Source of the DNA: Candidatus Onthenecus intestinigallinarum
Lineage (GTDB): Bacteria > Bacillota > Clostridia > Christensenellales > Aristaeellaceae
NCBI GenBank assembly: GCA_018713325.1
Contig: DVFJ01000006.1
Span: 145,451-209,450 of the forward strand
Reading direction: 5' to 3'
DNA: 64,000 bases
Below are positions 10,452 through 18,970 of the stretch, one piece after another. Under the pieces are notes generated by a model. That model saw nothing but the letters and a program-made list of their open reading frames with translations, was not told the origin of the DNA and searched no databases. Numbering within the stretch: the first letter of the stretch is position 1; every line of letters starts with the position of its first letter. The translations under genes and the position numbers were made by a program.

Positions 10452-11978
10452 ATGAAGAAGAGATGCCGGCTGATGGCCGCGGTGCTGTGCTGCCTGCTGC
10501 TGTGCGGCTGCGTGGAGCAGATCGAGGAGCGCGCGCCCGTGGAGCGGATCGACTCGGACATCGAGGTCGTGTATGACGCGCCCCAGGGCGACATGACCTC
10601 TTCGCGGGTGATAGACGCAGTGCTGCACTTTCTCAGCCTGGACGGCACGCAGCTGGTCTCCACCGTGCGCAGCATCTACGTGTCCAACAACATGACGCAG
10701 GCGGAAGCGGCGCTTCGCGCGCTGCTGTCCGGGCCGGCGCAATCCGGCCTGCGTGAGGTCGCGCCCGGTGTGGAATTGCAGAGCGGCTCCAATGCGGTGG
10801 AGGTCTCCAACGGCGTGGTGACGGTCAACCTCTCGTTCCAGGCGCGTACGCTCGAGCCGCAGCAGCTGCACGCAGCCCGTGTGGCCATCGCCAATACGCT
10901 GACGGAGCTGCCGGATGTCGACTACGTGAACGTGCTCGTCGAGGGGCGCGAGGAGGGGCAGGACCTGGGCGCGCAGATCCCCACGGGCACGCTCTCGCGC
11001 AGCGACGGCGATGTGGCGGCGCTGTGGACGCAGCTGGAGTCCCAGCGCACGGACGGCAGTCTGACCCGCATGGCGACGATCTACTATCCGATGCCCGGCG
11101 CATCCTACATGGTGCCTGAGGTGCACGCCATCACGTTTAGCGAGATGAGCACCGCTGGCTATACGGCAGGCCTGCTGGAGGAGTGGGGACTGGGCGCTAC
11201 GGGCGTGCAGGGCTCGCCCGAGACGTTCTCGCCGCTGGACTATCTGATCGGCTTGCCCGACGAGACCCGCCTGGAGGGCAGCACCTACAACGTCGTTCGC
11301 CTGAACTTCTCGCAGGATATCGAGGCCGCGCTGCAGGAGGCTGGCATTCCGCAGGGGCTGTTCCTGGCCATGATGACCTATACGATCACTGGCTTTGTGC
11401 CGATGATCGACGGCGTGGTCGTCCACTTCGGTGGCCGCCTGATCGACGCGCTGGACGCGCAGGACATGCCGGACGGCCAGGCTCGTACATTTGACGGAGG
11501 CGTTCTCATGCGCTCCGACTTTGCCGATTGCCTGGGCGAGTTTTGCCGGCTGTATTTCCCCACGCAGGATGGGGACATGCTCGTGGGCGTCAACCGCCCC
11601 GCCGCGCAGAAGCAGAGCTTTGCGCCGCGCGCGCTGATCCGGCAGCTGCTCGAGGGCCCGCAGCGCGCGGACGCGAAGGAGGGACTGGCGCCTGCGCTGC
11701 CCGAGGGCGTCAGCGACGCGGACATCCTGGGCCTGCAGATCGTCGACGATGTGATGCTCATCAACGTCTCTCAGGCGTTTGCCGACGCATGCGCGCAGCT
11801 GGACGCGCAGGAGGAACGCAACGTCGTCTACACCATCGTCAATACGATGACTGAGCTGCCCCAAGTGCGACGCGTGTGCTTCTTTGTCGGCGGCAAACAG
11901 GTCGAAACGCTTGGCGGGGCGATGGAGATGCGCGGGTATTTCATGCGCAATCCCGGCATCATCCTGCAGGAGGACTGA
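10452..11978 (+). CDS. GerMN-domain lipoprotein (LpqB/GerM-like)
   Basis: This is a 508-residue lipoprotein with a lipobox ending LLCGC (lipidated Cys20). It has at least two GerMN repeats. One is around residues 55-160, with NMTQAEAALRALLSGP and GVVTVNLSFQARTLEP. The other is around 390-490, with RALIRQLLEGPQ and DDVMLINVSQAFAD, then VVYTIVNTMTELPQV. The ATG at 10452 lies 16 nt after the previous stop, with GGAGGGGACGG upstream. Together with the preceding response regulator and kinase it gives the gene order of actinobacterial mtrA-mtrB-lpqB, where LpqB is a GerMN lipoprotein that influences the kinase. That parallel is inferred from order and domains. The stop overlaps the next start (TGATG). 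Confidence 0.82.
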   Translation: MKKRCRLMAAVLCCLLLCGCVEQIEERAPVERIDSDIEVVYDAPQGDMTSSRVIDAVLHFLSLDGTQLVSTVRSIYVSNNMTQAEAALRALLSGPAQSGLREVAPGVELQSGSNAVEVSNGVVTVNLSFQARTLEPQQLHAARVAIANTLTELPDVDYVNVLVEGREEGQDLGAQIPTGTLSRSDGDVAALWTQLESQRTDGSLTRMATIYYPMPGASYMVPEVHAITFSEMSTAGYTAGLLEEWGLGATGVQGSPETFSPLDYLIGLPDETRLEGSTYNVVRLNFSQDIEAALQEAGIPQGLFLAMMTYTITGFVPMIDGVVVHFGGRLIDALDAQDMPDGQARTFDGGVLMRSDFADCLGEFCRLYFPTQDGDMLVGVNRPAAQKQSFAPRALIRQLLEGPQRADAKEGLAPALPEGVSDADILGLQIVDDVMLINVSQAFADACAQLDAQEERNVVYTIVNTMTELPQVRRVCFFVGGKQVETLGGAMEMRGYFMRNPGIILQED

Positions 11979-13177
11979 TGGGGGGCCTTGCGGTGCGGAG
12001 AAGGAAGAGAAGGCGTTCCCTGCGCCGGACGCCCGCGGACGTGCTCAAGCGGACAGAGCGGACGCTGTGGACGCTGTCGGCGCTGGGGTGTGCGCTCGCA
12101 CTCGGCGCGGGCATATTGCGCGGCAAAGGGGCTTTGTGCGCTGCGGGCGCGGCGCTGTGCGTGGCGGTGGTGGCGTCGCCTGCCGGACTATGGGCGGTCT
12201 GCGCGCTGCTGCTGCGTCGGATGGGGCAGCGTGGAAATTGGCACGCCGTTGTCCCGCACATGCAGCGCGTGGCGCGCGTCCGGACGCTCCGTCTGCACGA
12301 CCTGTCCGAGCTAGAGGACGGGCGCTTTGAGGTAGAGACAGCGGGCGCGCCCTTTGCGATGGAGGATGAACGCGCGCTGCGCCGCCAGGGCGCGTGGATG
12401 TTGCTGTGCACCGCCTGTGCGCTGTGCTCCGGCGGCCCCCATGGTCAGTATGCGCGCCTGTACGGCTATGACGGCGACAAGCTGCGACGGCAATTTCCGG
12501 CGCGCTCCCTGCATGCGGACGAGGCGGGCGTCTCGGAGGGCTGCTTCCGGGATGGACCGGGCGAGCGCACATTTTGCAGCGGCCCGTTGGAGATCCTGGC
12601 GGAACGCTGCGCGCTGCTGTGGGAAGAGATGCCCCGGCCGATGACGCCGCAAGAGCGCGAAGGGCTGTATGCCGTCGCACAGGATGCGCTGCGCCGCGGG
12701 CTGCTCGTGGAGGCATACGCGATGCGCAGCGGGGAGGAATGGGCGTTTCTGGGCTATGTGGCGCTGGCGCCCGCGCTGCGTCCCGGCGCGGCGGAGCGGG
12801 TACGGGCATTGCGGCTGCGCGGCGTCCGAACGGTGCTGGCGGATACGGGGGATGCCGGAGCGCGGCTGCTTGCACGCAAGGCGGGCGTTCCCTGCGTGCG
12901 CGGCCGGGCGGTGCAGGGCGCGGAGGACCTGGGCGGCGAGGACGCGCTCTTTGCGCGCGAAGGCGGACTCTCGGGCGTGCTGGAGGCCGTTGAGACGGCG
13001 CGTGGACGGCTGGCCCGGCTCGTGGAGGCTACCCGCAGCGCCGCAGCGGCAGCACTGCTGATGAACGCCGTGTGCACGGCCTCGAGCGTCGCAGGCGGCG
13101 CGGCGTGGCCTTTCGTACCGGTGGCCGCCGCGATATACGCATCTATCTATCTGTATTACGCAAGACAGACCCGCTGA
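11978..13177 (+). CDS. Degenerate P-type ATPase-like membrane protein (probable pseudoenzyme)
   Basis: This 399-residue protein aligns by eye with the core of P2-type cation ATPases but has lost the catalytic residues. Two N-terminal helices end in SPAGL (67-71, in place of PEGL). Then VRTLRLHDLSELEDGRFEV (101-119) occupies the place of the DKTGTLT phosphorylation loop. CSGPLEILAERC (200-211) matches the nucleotide-domain KGAPE motif without its Lys. FLGYVALAPALRP (257-269) matches the DPPR region without its Asp. ADTGD (288-292) is kept, while GDGVND is absent. Two C-terminal helices close it; the actuator domain and last helices are missing. It overlaps the GerMN lipoprotein stop and precedes comEC. 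There are no internal stops, so it appears to be maintained as a gene. Function unknown. Confidence 0.72.
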   Translation: MGGLAVRRRKRRRSLRRTPADVLKRTERTLWTLSALGCALALGAGILRGKGALCAAGAALCVAVVASPAGLWAVCALLLRRMGQRGNWHAVVPHMQRVARVRTLRLHDLSELEDGRFEVETAGAPFAMEDERALRRQGAWMLLCTACALCSGGPHGQYARLYGYDGDKLRRQFPARSLHADEAGVSEGCFRDGPGERTFCSGPLEILAERCALLWEEMPRPMTPQEREGLYAVAQDALRRGLLVEAYAMRSGEEWAFLGYVALAPALRPGAAERVRALRLRGVRTVLADTGDAGARLLARKAGVPCVRGRAVQGAEDLGGEDALFAREGGLSGVLEAVETARGRLARLVEATRSAAAAALLMNAVCTASSVAGGAAWPFVPVAAAIYASIYLYYARQTR

Positions 13178-13191
13178 AGGAGGCGGCGCCG

Positions 13192-15528
13192 TTGCAGGAG
13201 TATGACGGGAAGCCGCAGGCGGAGCGGCCGCGCTATGCGCTGCTTTATGCGGCGCTGTGCTATATGGGCGGCTCTTGCGCGGGCCGCTTTTTGACGTTTC
13301 GCCCGGCGTATCTGGCGGCCGCCGGCCTGATCGCGCTGCTGTGCCTGCTGCTCGTGTGCTTTCGCAGGCGAACGGCGTGGATCGCTGTCTTTGCGCTGTT
13401 GGCGATCGCGGGACTTGCACGCTGTTCGCAGGCGCTTGTGCGCATTCCCGTCCCGGCGGCCGGACCGGCGACGGTCGAGGCGCGCATTGAAGAGCGCATC
13501 AAGTACGACGCGCAGGAGAACCGTACGACCTACCGCATGTCGCATATTCGGGTCCTGCGGGACGGCGCGTGGGAGACAACGCGGGCGCAGGCCTACGTCA
13601 GCCTGCCGGGCGCGCCGGAGGCACTGCCCGCCAGTGGCGGGACGGTGCGCTTCGAAGGCTCCGTGTACGAGGCGCAGACGCAGCGCAATCCCGGCGGATT
13701 TGACTTTTACCTGTTTTTGCGCCAGCAGAACATGGACTTTGGCATCTACGGCACGACGGCGCCGTCGGTACTTGGCACGGACTTTTCCGTATACGCCTGT
13801 CTTGAAAGCCTGCGCGATGCAATCGCCGCGCGAATCGACGTGCTTTACGGCGAGCAATCCGCCATGATGAAGGGCATGCTGCTGGGCGACAAGAGCGACA
13901 TGCCCCAGGAGCAGTACGACAGCTTCAAGCGCAGCGGGATCGCACATCTGCTGGCCGTCTCAGGGCTGCATGTGGGCCTGATCATGAATGTGATCGGATT
14001 CGGCCTGGACCGGCTGATGCTTTCAAGGCGCATTCGGCTGTTGGCCATGGTGCTGAGCTGCGGGGCCTACTGTGTGGTGATCGGCATGCCCTCCAGCGCC
14101 GTGCGCGCGTTCGTCATGTGCATGTCGACCGTCCTGGCCCGTGCGGTGGGTCGCGACTACAACGCGCCGGTTGCGCTCAGCCTGGCCGCGCTGATCATTT
14201 TGACGTTCTCCCCGCTGGCGATGTTTGAGACGGGTTTTGTGCTCTCGTTTTCGACGGTGCTGGGCATCCGGCTGCTCCTGCCGCGTGTCGAGTGTGCGCT
14301 GCACATTTTGCCGGACGCGGTGCGCGGCAGCGTCGCCATGGCTACCGCCGCCCAGATCGCCGCACTGCCGGGGCAGGCCATGTACTTCGGCGTGGTGCCG
14401 GCGCTGGGCATTCCGGCCAACCTGGCGTGCATTGCGCTGACGGCGGTGGCGGTGCCGCTGGGCATGGCGTCTGTGCTGATCAGCACGGTGTGCATGCCGG
14501 TGGGACGCGCTGCTGCCGCCGTGGTCGCGGAAGGGCTGCGCGTCATCGAGGCGATTTCACGGTTTTTCGGATCGATCGAGATGGGACAGCTGCGCATGGC
14601 GACGATGCCCTTTCCTGCGGCAGCTACACTGGTCTGCTGCTTCTTTCTTGCGAGCCCTTATGCGCATCTGCAACTCGTCGCGCGCAGGGCCGGGTGCACG
14701 GCGCTCGCGTGCGCCGTGCTGGCACTGTGGCTGCTGCCGGGGCTGGGACAGACGCGATACGTGCAGCTGGACGTCGGTCAGGGCGACGCGGCCGCGCTGC
14801 TCACGCCGGGCTTTACCCTGGCGATCGATACGGGCCCGGAGGGGGAACAGGCGCTGGCAGACCTGTGCGTGCGCGAAGGGCGCTCCATCGATCTGCTGAT
14901 GCTCAGCCATCTGGACTTGGATCACGCCGGCGGGCTTGCCGAGGTATTGGCTGCGGATATATCCGTCGCGCGCATCGGCCTGCCCACGGGGATCGACGTG
15001 GAGGACGTCCAGCCGCAGATCCTGGACGCGTTGGCCCTGGCGGTCGCGCGCGGCGCGACGCTGGAGGGATATGAGCGCGGCGACGTCGTGCCCAATACGC
15101 CGGGCGTGCGCATCGAGGTCGTCTGTCCGACGTATTCGGCCGCGGGCTCGAACGGACGCTCGATGATGCTGCGCATCGAGGCAGCGGGCGTGTCGATCCT
15201 CGCGACGGGCGACGTGCCCATCGAAAACGAGGTGCACGCCGGCGTCGATTGTGATATACTGAAGGTGGCACATCACGGCGCCGCCGGCAGCACCAGCGCA
15301 CAGCTGCTGCGGGCCGCTTCGCCCTCGCTGGCGCTGATCAGCGTCGGACGGAATGCCTATGGCCACCCGGCCGGCGAACTGCTGGCGCGGCTGGCCGAAG
15401 CGGGCGTTCCGGCGCTGCGCACGGATGAGACCGGCGCCATTGAAATACGCATGCACGAGGGCGCGTACACCGTCCGCCGCTACGTGCAGGATCGGGGAGC
15501 ACTGTATGACGCATCAGGCATTTTTTGA
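13192..15528 (+). CDS. comEC: Competence protein ComEC/Rec2, DNA uptake channel
   Basis: This polytopic membrane protein is thought to pass single-stranded DNA through the membrane during transformation. At 778 residues it has the standard three parts. These are an N-terminal soluble DUF4131-like region after two helices, the Competence domain with many helices (about 220-510, including GMLLGDKSDMP and HLLAVSGLHVG), and a C-terminal metallo-beta-lactamase domain. The last contains LDVGQGDAALL, SHLDLDHAGG with metal ligands His573, Asp575, Asp577 and His578, and AHHGAAGS. It starts at TTG 13192 with GAAGGAGG upstream. The holA start lies inside its last 23 bases, so they are translationally coupled. 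comEA and comEB are not adjacent, unlike in B. subtilis. Confidence 0.94.
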   Translation: MQEYDGKPQAERPRYALLYAALCYMGGSCAGRFLTFRPAYLAAAGLIALLCLLLVCFRRRTAWIAVFALLAIAGLARCSQALVRIPVPAAGPATVEARIEERIKYDAQENRTTYRMSHIRVLRDGAWETTRAQAYVSLPGAPEALPASGGTVRFEGSVYEAQTQRNPGGFDFYLFLRQQNMDFGIYGTTAPSVLGTDFSVYACLESLRDAIAARIDVLYGEQSAMMKGMLLGDKSDMPQEQYDSFKRSGIAHLLAVSGLHVGLIMNVIGFGLDRLMLSRRIRLLAMVLSCGAYCVVIGMPSSAVRAFVMCMSTVLARAVGRDYNAPVALSLAALIILTFSPLAMFETGFVLSFSTVLGIRLLLPRVECALHILPDAVRGSVAMATAAQIAALPGQAMYFGVVPALGIPANLACIALTAVAVPLGMASVLISTVCMPVGRAAAAVVAEGLRVIEAISRFFGSIEMGQLRMATMPFPAAATLVCCFFLASPYAHLQLVARRAGCTALACAVLALWLLPGLGQTRYVQLDVGQGDAAALLTPGFTLAIDTGPEGEQALADLCVREGRSIDLLMLSHLDLDHAGGLAEVLAADISVARIGLPTGIDVEDVQPQILDALALAVARGATLEGYERGDVVPNTPGVRIEVVCPTYSAAGSNGRSMMLRIEAAGVSILATGDVPIENEVHAGVDCDILKVAHHGAAGSTSAQLLRAASPSLALISVGRNAYGHPAGELLARLAEAGVPALRTDETGAIEIRMHEGAYTVRRYVQDRGALYDASGIF

Positions 15529-16522
15529 CGCGCTCAAGTCGGGCAACATCGCGCGCGTCTATCTCTTTTCCGGCGAGGAGGAGCACGTCAAGCGCAGCGC
15601 GCTCAAGCGCCTGCGCGAGCGCATCCTCACCCCCGGGCTGGAGCAGATCAACGAGACGATCCTGGACAACCCGACCGCCGACGCGGTCATCGCCGCCTGC
15701 GAGACGCTGCCGATGATGGATGCGCGGCGGCTGGTCGTCGTACGCGACAGCGCGCTGCTCACATCCGGCCGCGCGCGCGACGAGGCGGCCGAGGCTGAAC
15801 GTCTGACGGCCTATGTCAAGCGTGCGCCGGAGACGACCTGCCTGGTCTTCTACTGCACGGGGACCATCGACAAGCGCAAGAAGCTCGCCCAGGCGCTCAG
15901 CAAGGGCGCGGAGGCCGTGCAGTTCAGCCCGCTGGACGACGTGGAGCTGGCGCGCTGGATCCGCGCCACCTGCAGGGGCTACGGCAAGGCGATCTCGCCG
16001 CAGACGGCGCAGTACCTGGCCTTCACATCCGGCCGGGATCTGACGCTGCTGCTGCGCGAGATCGAAAAGCTCGCCAGCTACGCACAGGGGCGCGACGAGA
16101 TCGTGCAGCAGGATGTCGACGCGGTCGCCACCCGTACGGCGGAGTGCACGGTGTTCAACATGGTCGATGCGATCCTCGCAGGCCAGGAGGCGCGGGCGTT
16201 TGAGCTGCTGGCGCACCTGCTCCAGTCCGGCGAGGCGCGCATCGGCATCCTGGCGCTCATCCAGCGCCAGTACAGGCAGCTGATGCACGTGCGGCTCATG
16301 CAGGAGGGCAAGGTGCCTACAGGCGAGCAGATGAAGCGCCTAGGCGTGCCGGGCTTCGTCTTCAACCGCCTGCAGGGGCAGGCACGCGCGTATGACGCGC
16401 AGGGCCTCGTGCGCTGCGTGCGCCTGTGCGAGGAGACGGACTATGCCATCAAGAGCGGGCGCGTGCGCGAGGACGCGGGCCTGGAGCGTGCGATGCTGCG
16501 CCTGTGCTCGCGCGAGGCGTGA
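15506..16522 (+). CDS. holA: DNA polymerase III delta subunit
   Basis: HolA (YqeN in Bacillus) is the clamp-loader subunit that opens the beta sliding clamp. The 338-residue product begins MTHQAFFDALKSGNIARVYLFSGEE, the usual delta N-terminus. It shows the non-catalytic AAA+ fold, with no Walker A lysine loop where the nucleotide-binding subunits have one. The helical collar domain follows: VFNMVDAILAGQ, then LLAHLLQSGEARIGILALIQRQYRQLM. It overlaps comEC by 23 bases and ends before a terminator shared with rpsT. The comEC-holA-rpsT(opposite strand)-gpr arrangement is the same as in Bacillus. Confidence 0.94.
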   Translation: MTHQAFFDALKSGNIARVYLFSGEEEHVKRSALKRLRERILTPGLEQINETILDNPTADAVIAACETLPMMDARRLVVVRDSALLTSGRARDEAAEAERLTAYVKRAPETTCLVFYCTGTIDKRKKLAQALSKGAEAVQFSPLDDVELARWIRATCRGYGKAISPQTAQYLAFTSGRDLTLLLREIEKLASYAQGRDEIVQQDVDAVATRTAECTVFNMVDAILAGQEARAFELLAHLLQSGEARIGILALIQRQYRQLMHVRLMQEGKVPTGEQMKRLGVPGFVFNRLQGQARAYDAQGLVRCVRLCEETDYAIKSGRVREDAGLERAMLRLCSREA

Positions 16523-16532
16523 CCTTGGGACA

Positions 16533-16567
16533 GAAAAAAAGACCGGCTCATCGAGCCGGTCCTTTTT
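16533..16567. terminator. Bidirectional terminator between holA and rpsT
   Basis: A perfect 9-bp stem, GACCGGCTC (16541-16549) with GAGCCGGTC (16553-16561), has loop ATC. It is flanked by a run of seven A on the left and CTTTTT on the right, so it works for both convergent genes. Confidence 0.9.
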
Positions 16568-16585
16568 GCACTCATGGGGGAACGA

Positions 16586-16858
16586 TCACTTCGCGGCGGC
16601 CTGCGCCTTGACGAGCGCACGCGCGAGGCGGGCCTTCTTGCGGTTGGCGGCGTTCTTGTGGATGACGCCCTTTGCCGCGGCCTTATCGACAGCACTGGAG
16701 GTGGAGCCCAGCAGCGCGGAAGCGGCGTTCACGTCGGAAGCGAGGGCAACCTCGTACTTCTTGACCGAGGTCTTCGTCGCGGACTTCACCATGCGGTTGC
16801 GCAGATTCTTGGTCTCGCTCACCTTGACGCGCTTGATGGCAGACTTGATGTTCGGCAA
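16586..16858 (-). CDS. rpsT: 30S ribosomal protein S20
   Basis: This is a 90-residue, Lys/Arg/Ala-rich primary rRNA-binding protein of the small subunit. It begins MPNIKSAIKRVKVSE and ends KKARLARALVKAQAAAK, both typical of S20. It starts at TTG 16858 on the minus strand, with GAGGAGGTG upstream. TTG starts are known for rpsT in other bacteria and are linked to autogenous control. It is transcribed opposite to its neighbours, as in B. subtilis. Confidence 0.97.
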   Translation of the reverse strand: MPNIKSAIKRVKVSETKNLRNRMVKSATKTSVKKYEVALASDVNAASALLGSTSSAVDKAAAKGVIHKNAANRKKARLARALVKAQAAAK

Positions 16859-16906
16859 AACAATTCACCTCCTCGTGTATCAATCGCCTTGAAATCAGCA
16901 ACACAT

Positions 16907-16935
16907 ATTTTAGCATGTTTTGCGGCCGATTGCAA
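16907..16935 (-). promoter_or_regulatory. Sigma-A promoter for rpsT
   Basis: On the minus strand TTGCAA (16935-16930) and TAAAAT (16912-16907) are separated by 17 bp. They lie about 50 nt upstream of the TTG start. Confidence 0.78.
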
Positions 16936-17040
16936 GCCTTATCTTTGGCGCAGCCAGAAGAAATTCGGCCATTTTTTTGTCGGACGCATACTTTTTGCGC
17001 CGCAAGGACAGAATGCGGGAAAAAAGGCGGCGGTACCGAC

Positions 17041-17973
17041 GTGCGAAGTGTGTTGACGGATCTGGCGCTGGAGCGCCATCAGATGACGCCCGAGGCGCAG
17101 CGGGAGGGCGTGCGGGTGCGCTCGGAGTGCAGCGGGCCGGTCGAGCGGACGACCGTGACCATTGAGACGGAGCGCGCGGCGCAGACCATGCAGCGCCCGT
17201 GCGGGCAATATGTGACGCTGGGCTTTGAGCAGGCGCCGCAGCTGGACCTGGAACTTCGCGACGCGCTGCAACGGGAGCTGGCCGCGGCGCTCGCGCCGCT
17301 GCTCCCACGCGAGGGGGGCGTGCTGGTGGTGGGGCTGGGCAACCGGCACGTGACGGCGGACGCCCTGGGGCCGCGCGTGGCCGACGCCACGTTCGTCACG
17401 CGCCACCTCAAGCGCCACCTGCCGCCTTCGCTGGCCGGGCGCGTGCGCTCCGTGTGCGCGGCCGCGCCGGGCGTGCTGGGCGTCACGGGCATGGAGACGG
17501 CCGAGGTCGTGCGCGGCATCGTGCGCCACGTGCAGCCCGCGGCCGTCATCGCCGTGGATGCGCTGGCCGCGCGCGACTCCGCGCGCATCTGCAGCACGAT
17601 CCAGATCGCCGATACGGGCATTGCGCCCGGATCCGGCGTTGGGAACCACCGCCAGGGGCTGACGCGGGAGACGCTGGGCGTGCCCGTGATCGCCGTGGGC
17701 GTGCCCATGGTCGTCTATGCCGCGACGATCGCGCGCGATGCGTTTGCCTATCTCGTGCAGGACGGCGATCCCGGCGCGTGCGAACCCGTCGGCGAGCAGG
17801 CCATCGACGCCCTGATTGAGCGCGTGGTGACGCAGCGGCTGGGCGAACTGGTCGTCACCCCGCGCGAGGTGGACGCCCTGATCGACCACATGGCTGCGGT
17901 CGTCGCCTGCGGCATCAACCGGGCGCTGCACCCGCAGCTGGATCCATCGGAGATCGGACTGCTCATGTCGTAA
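17041..17973 (+). CDS. gpr: Germination protease GPR (spore endopeptidase, peptidase A25)
   Basis: GPR degrades the small acid-soluble DNA-binding proteins in the first minutes of spore germination. It is made in the forespore as an inactive zymogen. The 310-residue product carries the family core: VLVVGLGNRHVTADALGPRV, GVTGMETAEVVRGIV, VIAVDALAARD and TGIAPGSGVGNHR. The most likely start is GTG 17041 (VRSVLTDLALERH); a GTG three codons later is possible. The ribosome binding site is weak. The frame is open upstream but those codons cover the rpsT promoter region. A forespore sigma-G promoter would be expected; I looked but found no convincing match. spoIIP follows, as in Bacillus. Confidence 0.93.
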   Translation: MRSVLTDLALERHQMTPEAQREGVRVRSECSGPVERTTVTIETERAAQTMQRPCGQYVTLGFEQAPQLDLELRDALQRELAAALAPLLPREGGVLVVGLGNRHVTADALGPRVADATFVTRHLKRHLPPSLAGRVRSVCAAAPGVLGVTGMETAEVVRGIVRHVQPAAVIAVDALAARDSARICSTIQIADTGIAPGSGVGNHRQGLTRETLGVPVIAVGVPMVVYAATIARDAFAYLVQDGDPGACEPVGEQAIDALIERVVTQRLGELVVTPREVDALIDHMAAVVACGINRALHPQLDPSEIGLLMS

Positions 17974-18019
17974 GGCAGCCGAGCGCGCATATGGTTTTGG
18001 GAAAGGGCGGGGATTACAA

Positions 18020-18904
18020 GTGAACAGGACAGGATGGAAAAGGCATGCGCACGCGCTGGGTGCGATGGCACTGGCGTGCGCGCTATGGCTGGCAGGGGAC
18101 ACCTGCCGTCCCGCGGCGGCGGAAGCCGCCTGGGACAACCTCTTTGCCCTGCCGTCGCCGCAGGCGACGGAAAAGGCATATGAGACCGAACCCGAGGAGG
18201 TGCCCGCGCCGGGCGACGTGCGCATCGAGGTCGTGCGCCACGAGCGGGAGCCGGGCGAGCCGCGGCGCGTGCTGATCTACCATACCCATACCTGGGAGGC
18301 CTATGAGCCAACAGAGGAGGATACATATACGCCCACAGAGCGCTGGCGCACGAAGGACAACCAGCACAACGTCGTGCGCGTGGGGGAGGAGCTGGCCCGG
18401 GAGCTGACGGCGCTGGGCTTTGAGGTCGTGCACGACACCACCGCGCACGAGCCGCCCAACCTGGACACCGCCTACACGCGCTCTCTGCAGACGCTGGAGG
18501 CCTACAGCGCGCGCGGCGAGACGTTCGACTGCTACATCGATCTGCACCGGGATGCCTATGTGGAGTCGATGGCGGGCAGCAACAGCGTGCAGGATGGCGG
18601 CAAGAGCCTGCCGCACATCATGCTGCTCATCGGCACGGGCACGGGCACCTCGGGCGGCGAGGCGTTTGCACAGAAGCCCAACTGGCAGGTCAACATCGTG
18701 CTCGCCCAGAAGATCACCGACGCGCTGAACGCGCAGGTCGAGGGACTGGCCTATCCGGTCAAGACAAAGACCGGACGGTTCAATCAGCACGTCTCGGAGG
18801 GCGCGGTGCTCATCGAGGTGGGCAACAACATGAACACGCTGCGCGAGGCGCTGGACGCCATGCCCTACCTCGCGCGCGCCATCGACGAGGCGACGCGTTC
18901 GTAA
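18020..18904 (+). CDS. spoIIP: Stage II sporulation protein P
   Basis: SpoIIP is a peptidoglycan amidase/endopeptidase that works with SpoIID and SpoIIM to drive engulfment of the forespore. The 294-residue protein has an N-terminal signal anchor (12-34). The catalytic domain carries the zinc-ligand motif IYHTHTWEAY (His88, His90), then CYIDLHRDAY and a closing EVGNNMNTLREA. It is shorter than the roughly 400-residue B. subtilis protein because the N-terminal region is reduced. It starts at GTG 18020 with GGGCGGGG upstream. It follows gpr by 46 bases, the conserved order. A SpoIID-domain protein is encoded at 44.6 kb. Confidence 0.93.
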   Translation: MNRTGWKRHAHALGAMALACALWLAGDTCRPAAAEAAWDNLFALPSPQATEKAYETEPEEVPAPGDVRIEVVRHEREPGEPRRVLIYHTHTWEAYEPTEEDTYTPTERWRTKDNQHNVVRVGEELARELTALGFEVVHDTTAHEPPNLDTAYTRSLQTLEAYSARGETFDCYIDLHRDAYVESMAGSNSVQDGGKSLPHIMLLIGTGTGTSGGEAFAQKPNWQVNIVLAQKITDALNAQVEGLAYPVKTKTGRFNQHVSEGAVLIEVGNNMNTLREALDAMPYLARAIDEATRS

Positions 18905-18912
18905 ACGCCGGG

Positions 18913-18941
18913 TTGGCAACCGGCGCAAAGTGCGCTATAAT
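18913..18941 (+). promoter_or_regulatory. Sigma-A promoter for murI
   Basis: TTGGCA (18913-18918) and TATAAT (18936-18941) have a 17-bp spacer and lie 29 nt before the murI ATG. The -35 sits inside a short inverted repeat (CGCCGG/CCGGCG) just after spoIIP. Confidence 0.85.
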
Positions 18942-18970
18942 GGGAATCATCACAGATGAGGAGCACCGAT

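Noticed and set aside
16936..17040. Sigma-G promoter for gpr
   Set aside because: CATACT at 16987 resembles a forespore -10 but no -35 lies at the right distance.
18905..18925. Terminator between spoIIP and murI
   Set aside because: A 6-bp CGCCGG/CCGGCG inverted repeat is present but there is no T-run and it overlaps the murI -35.
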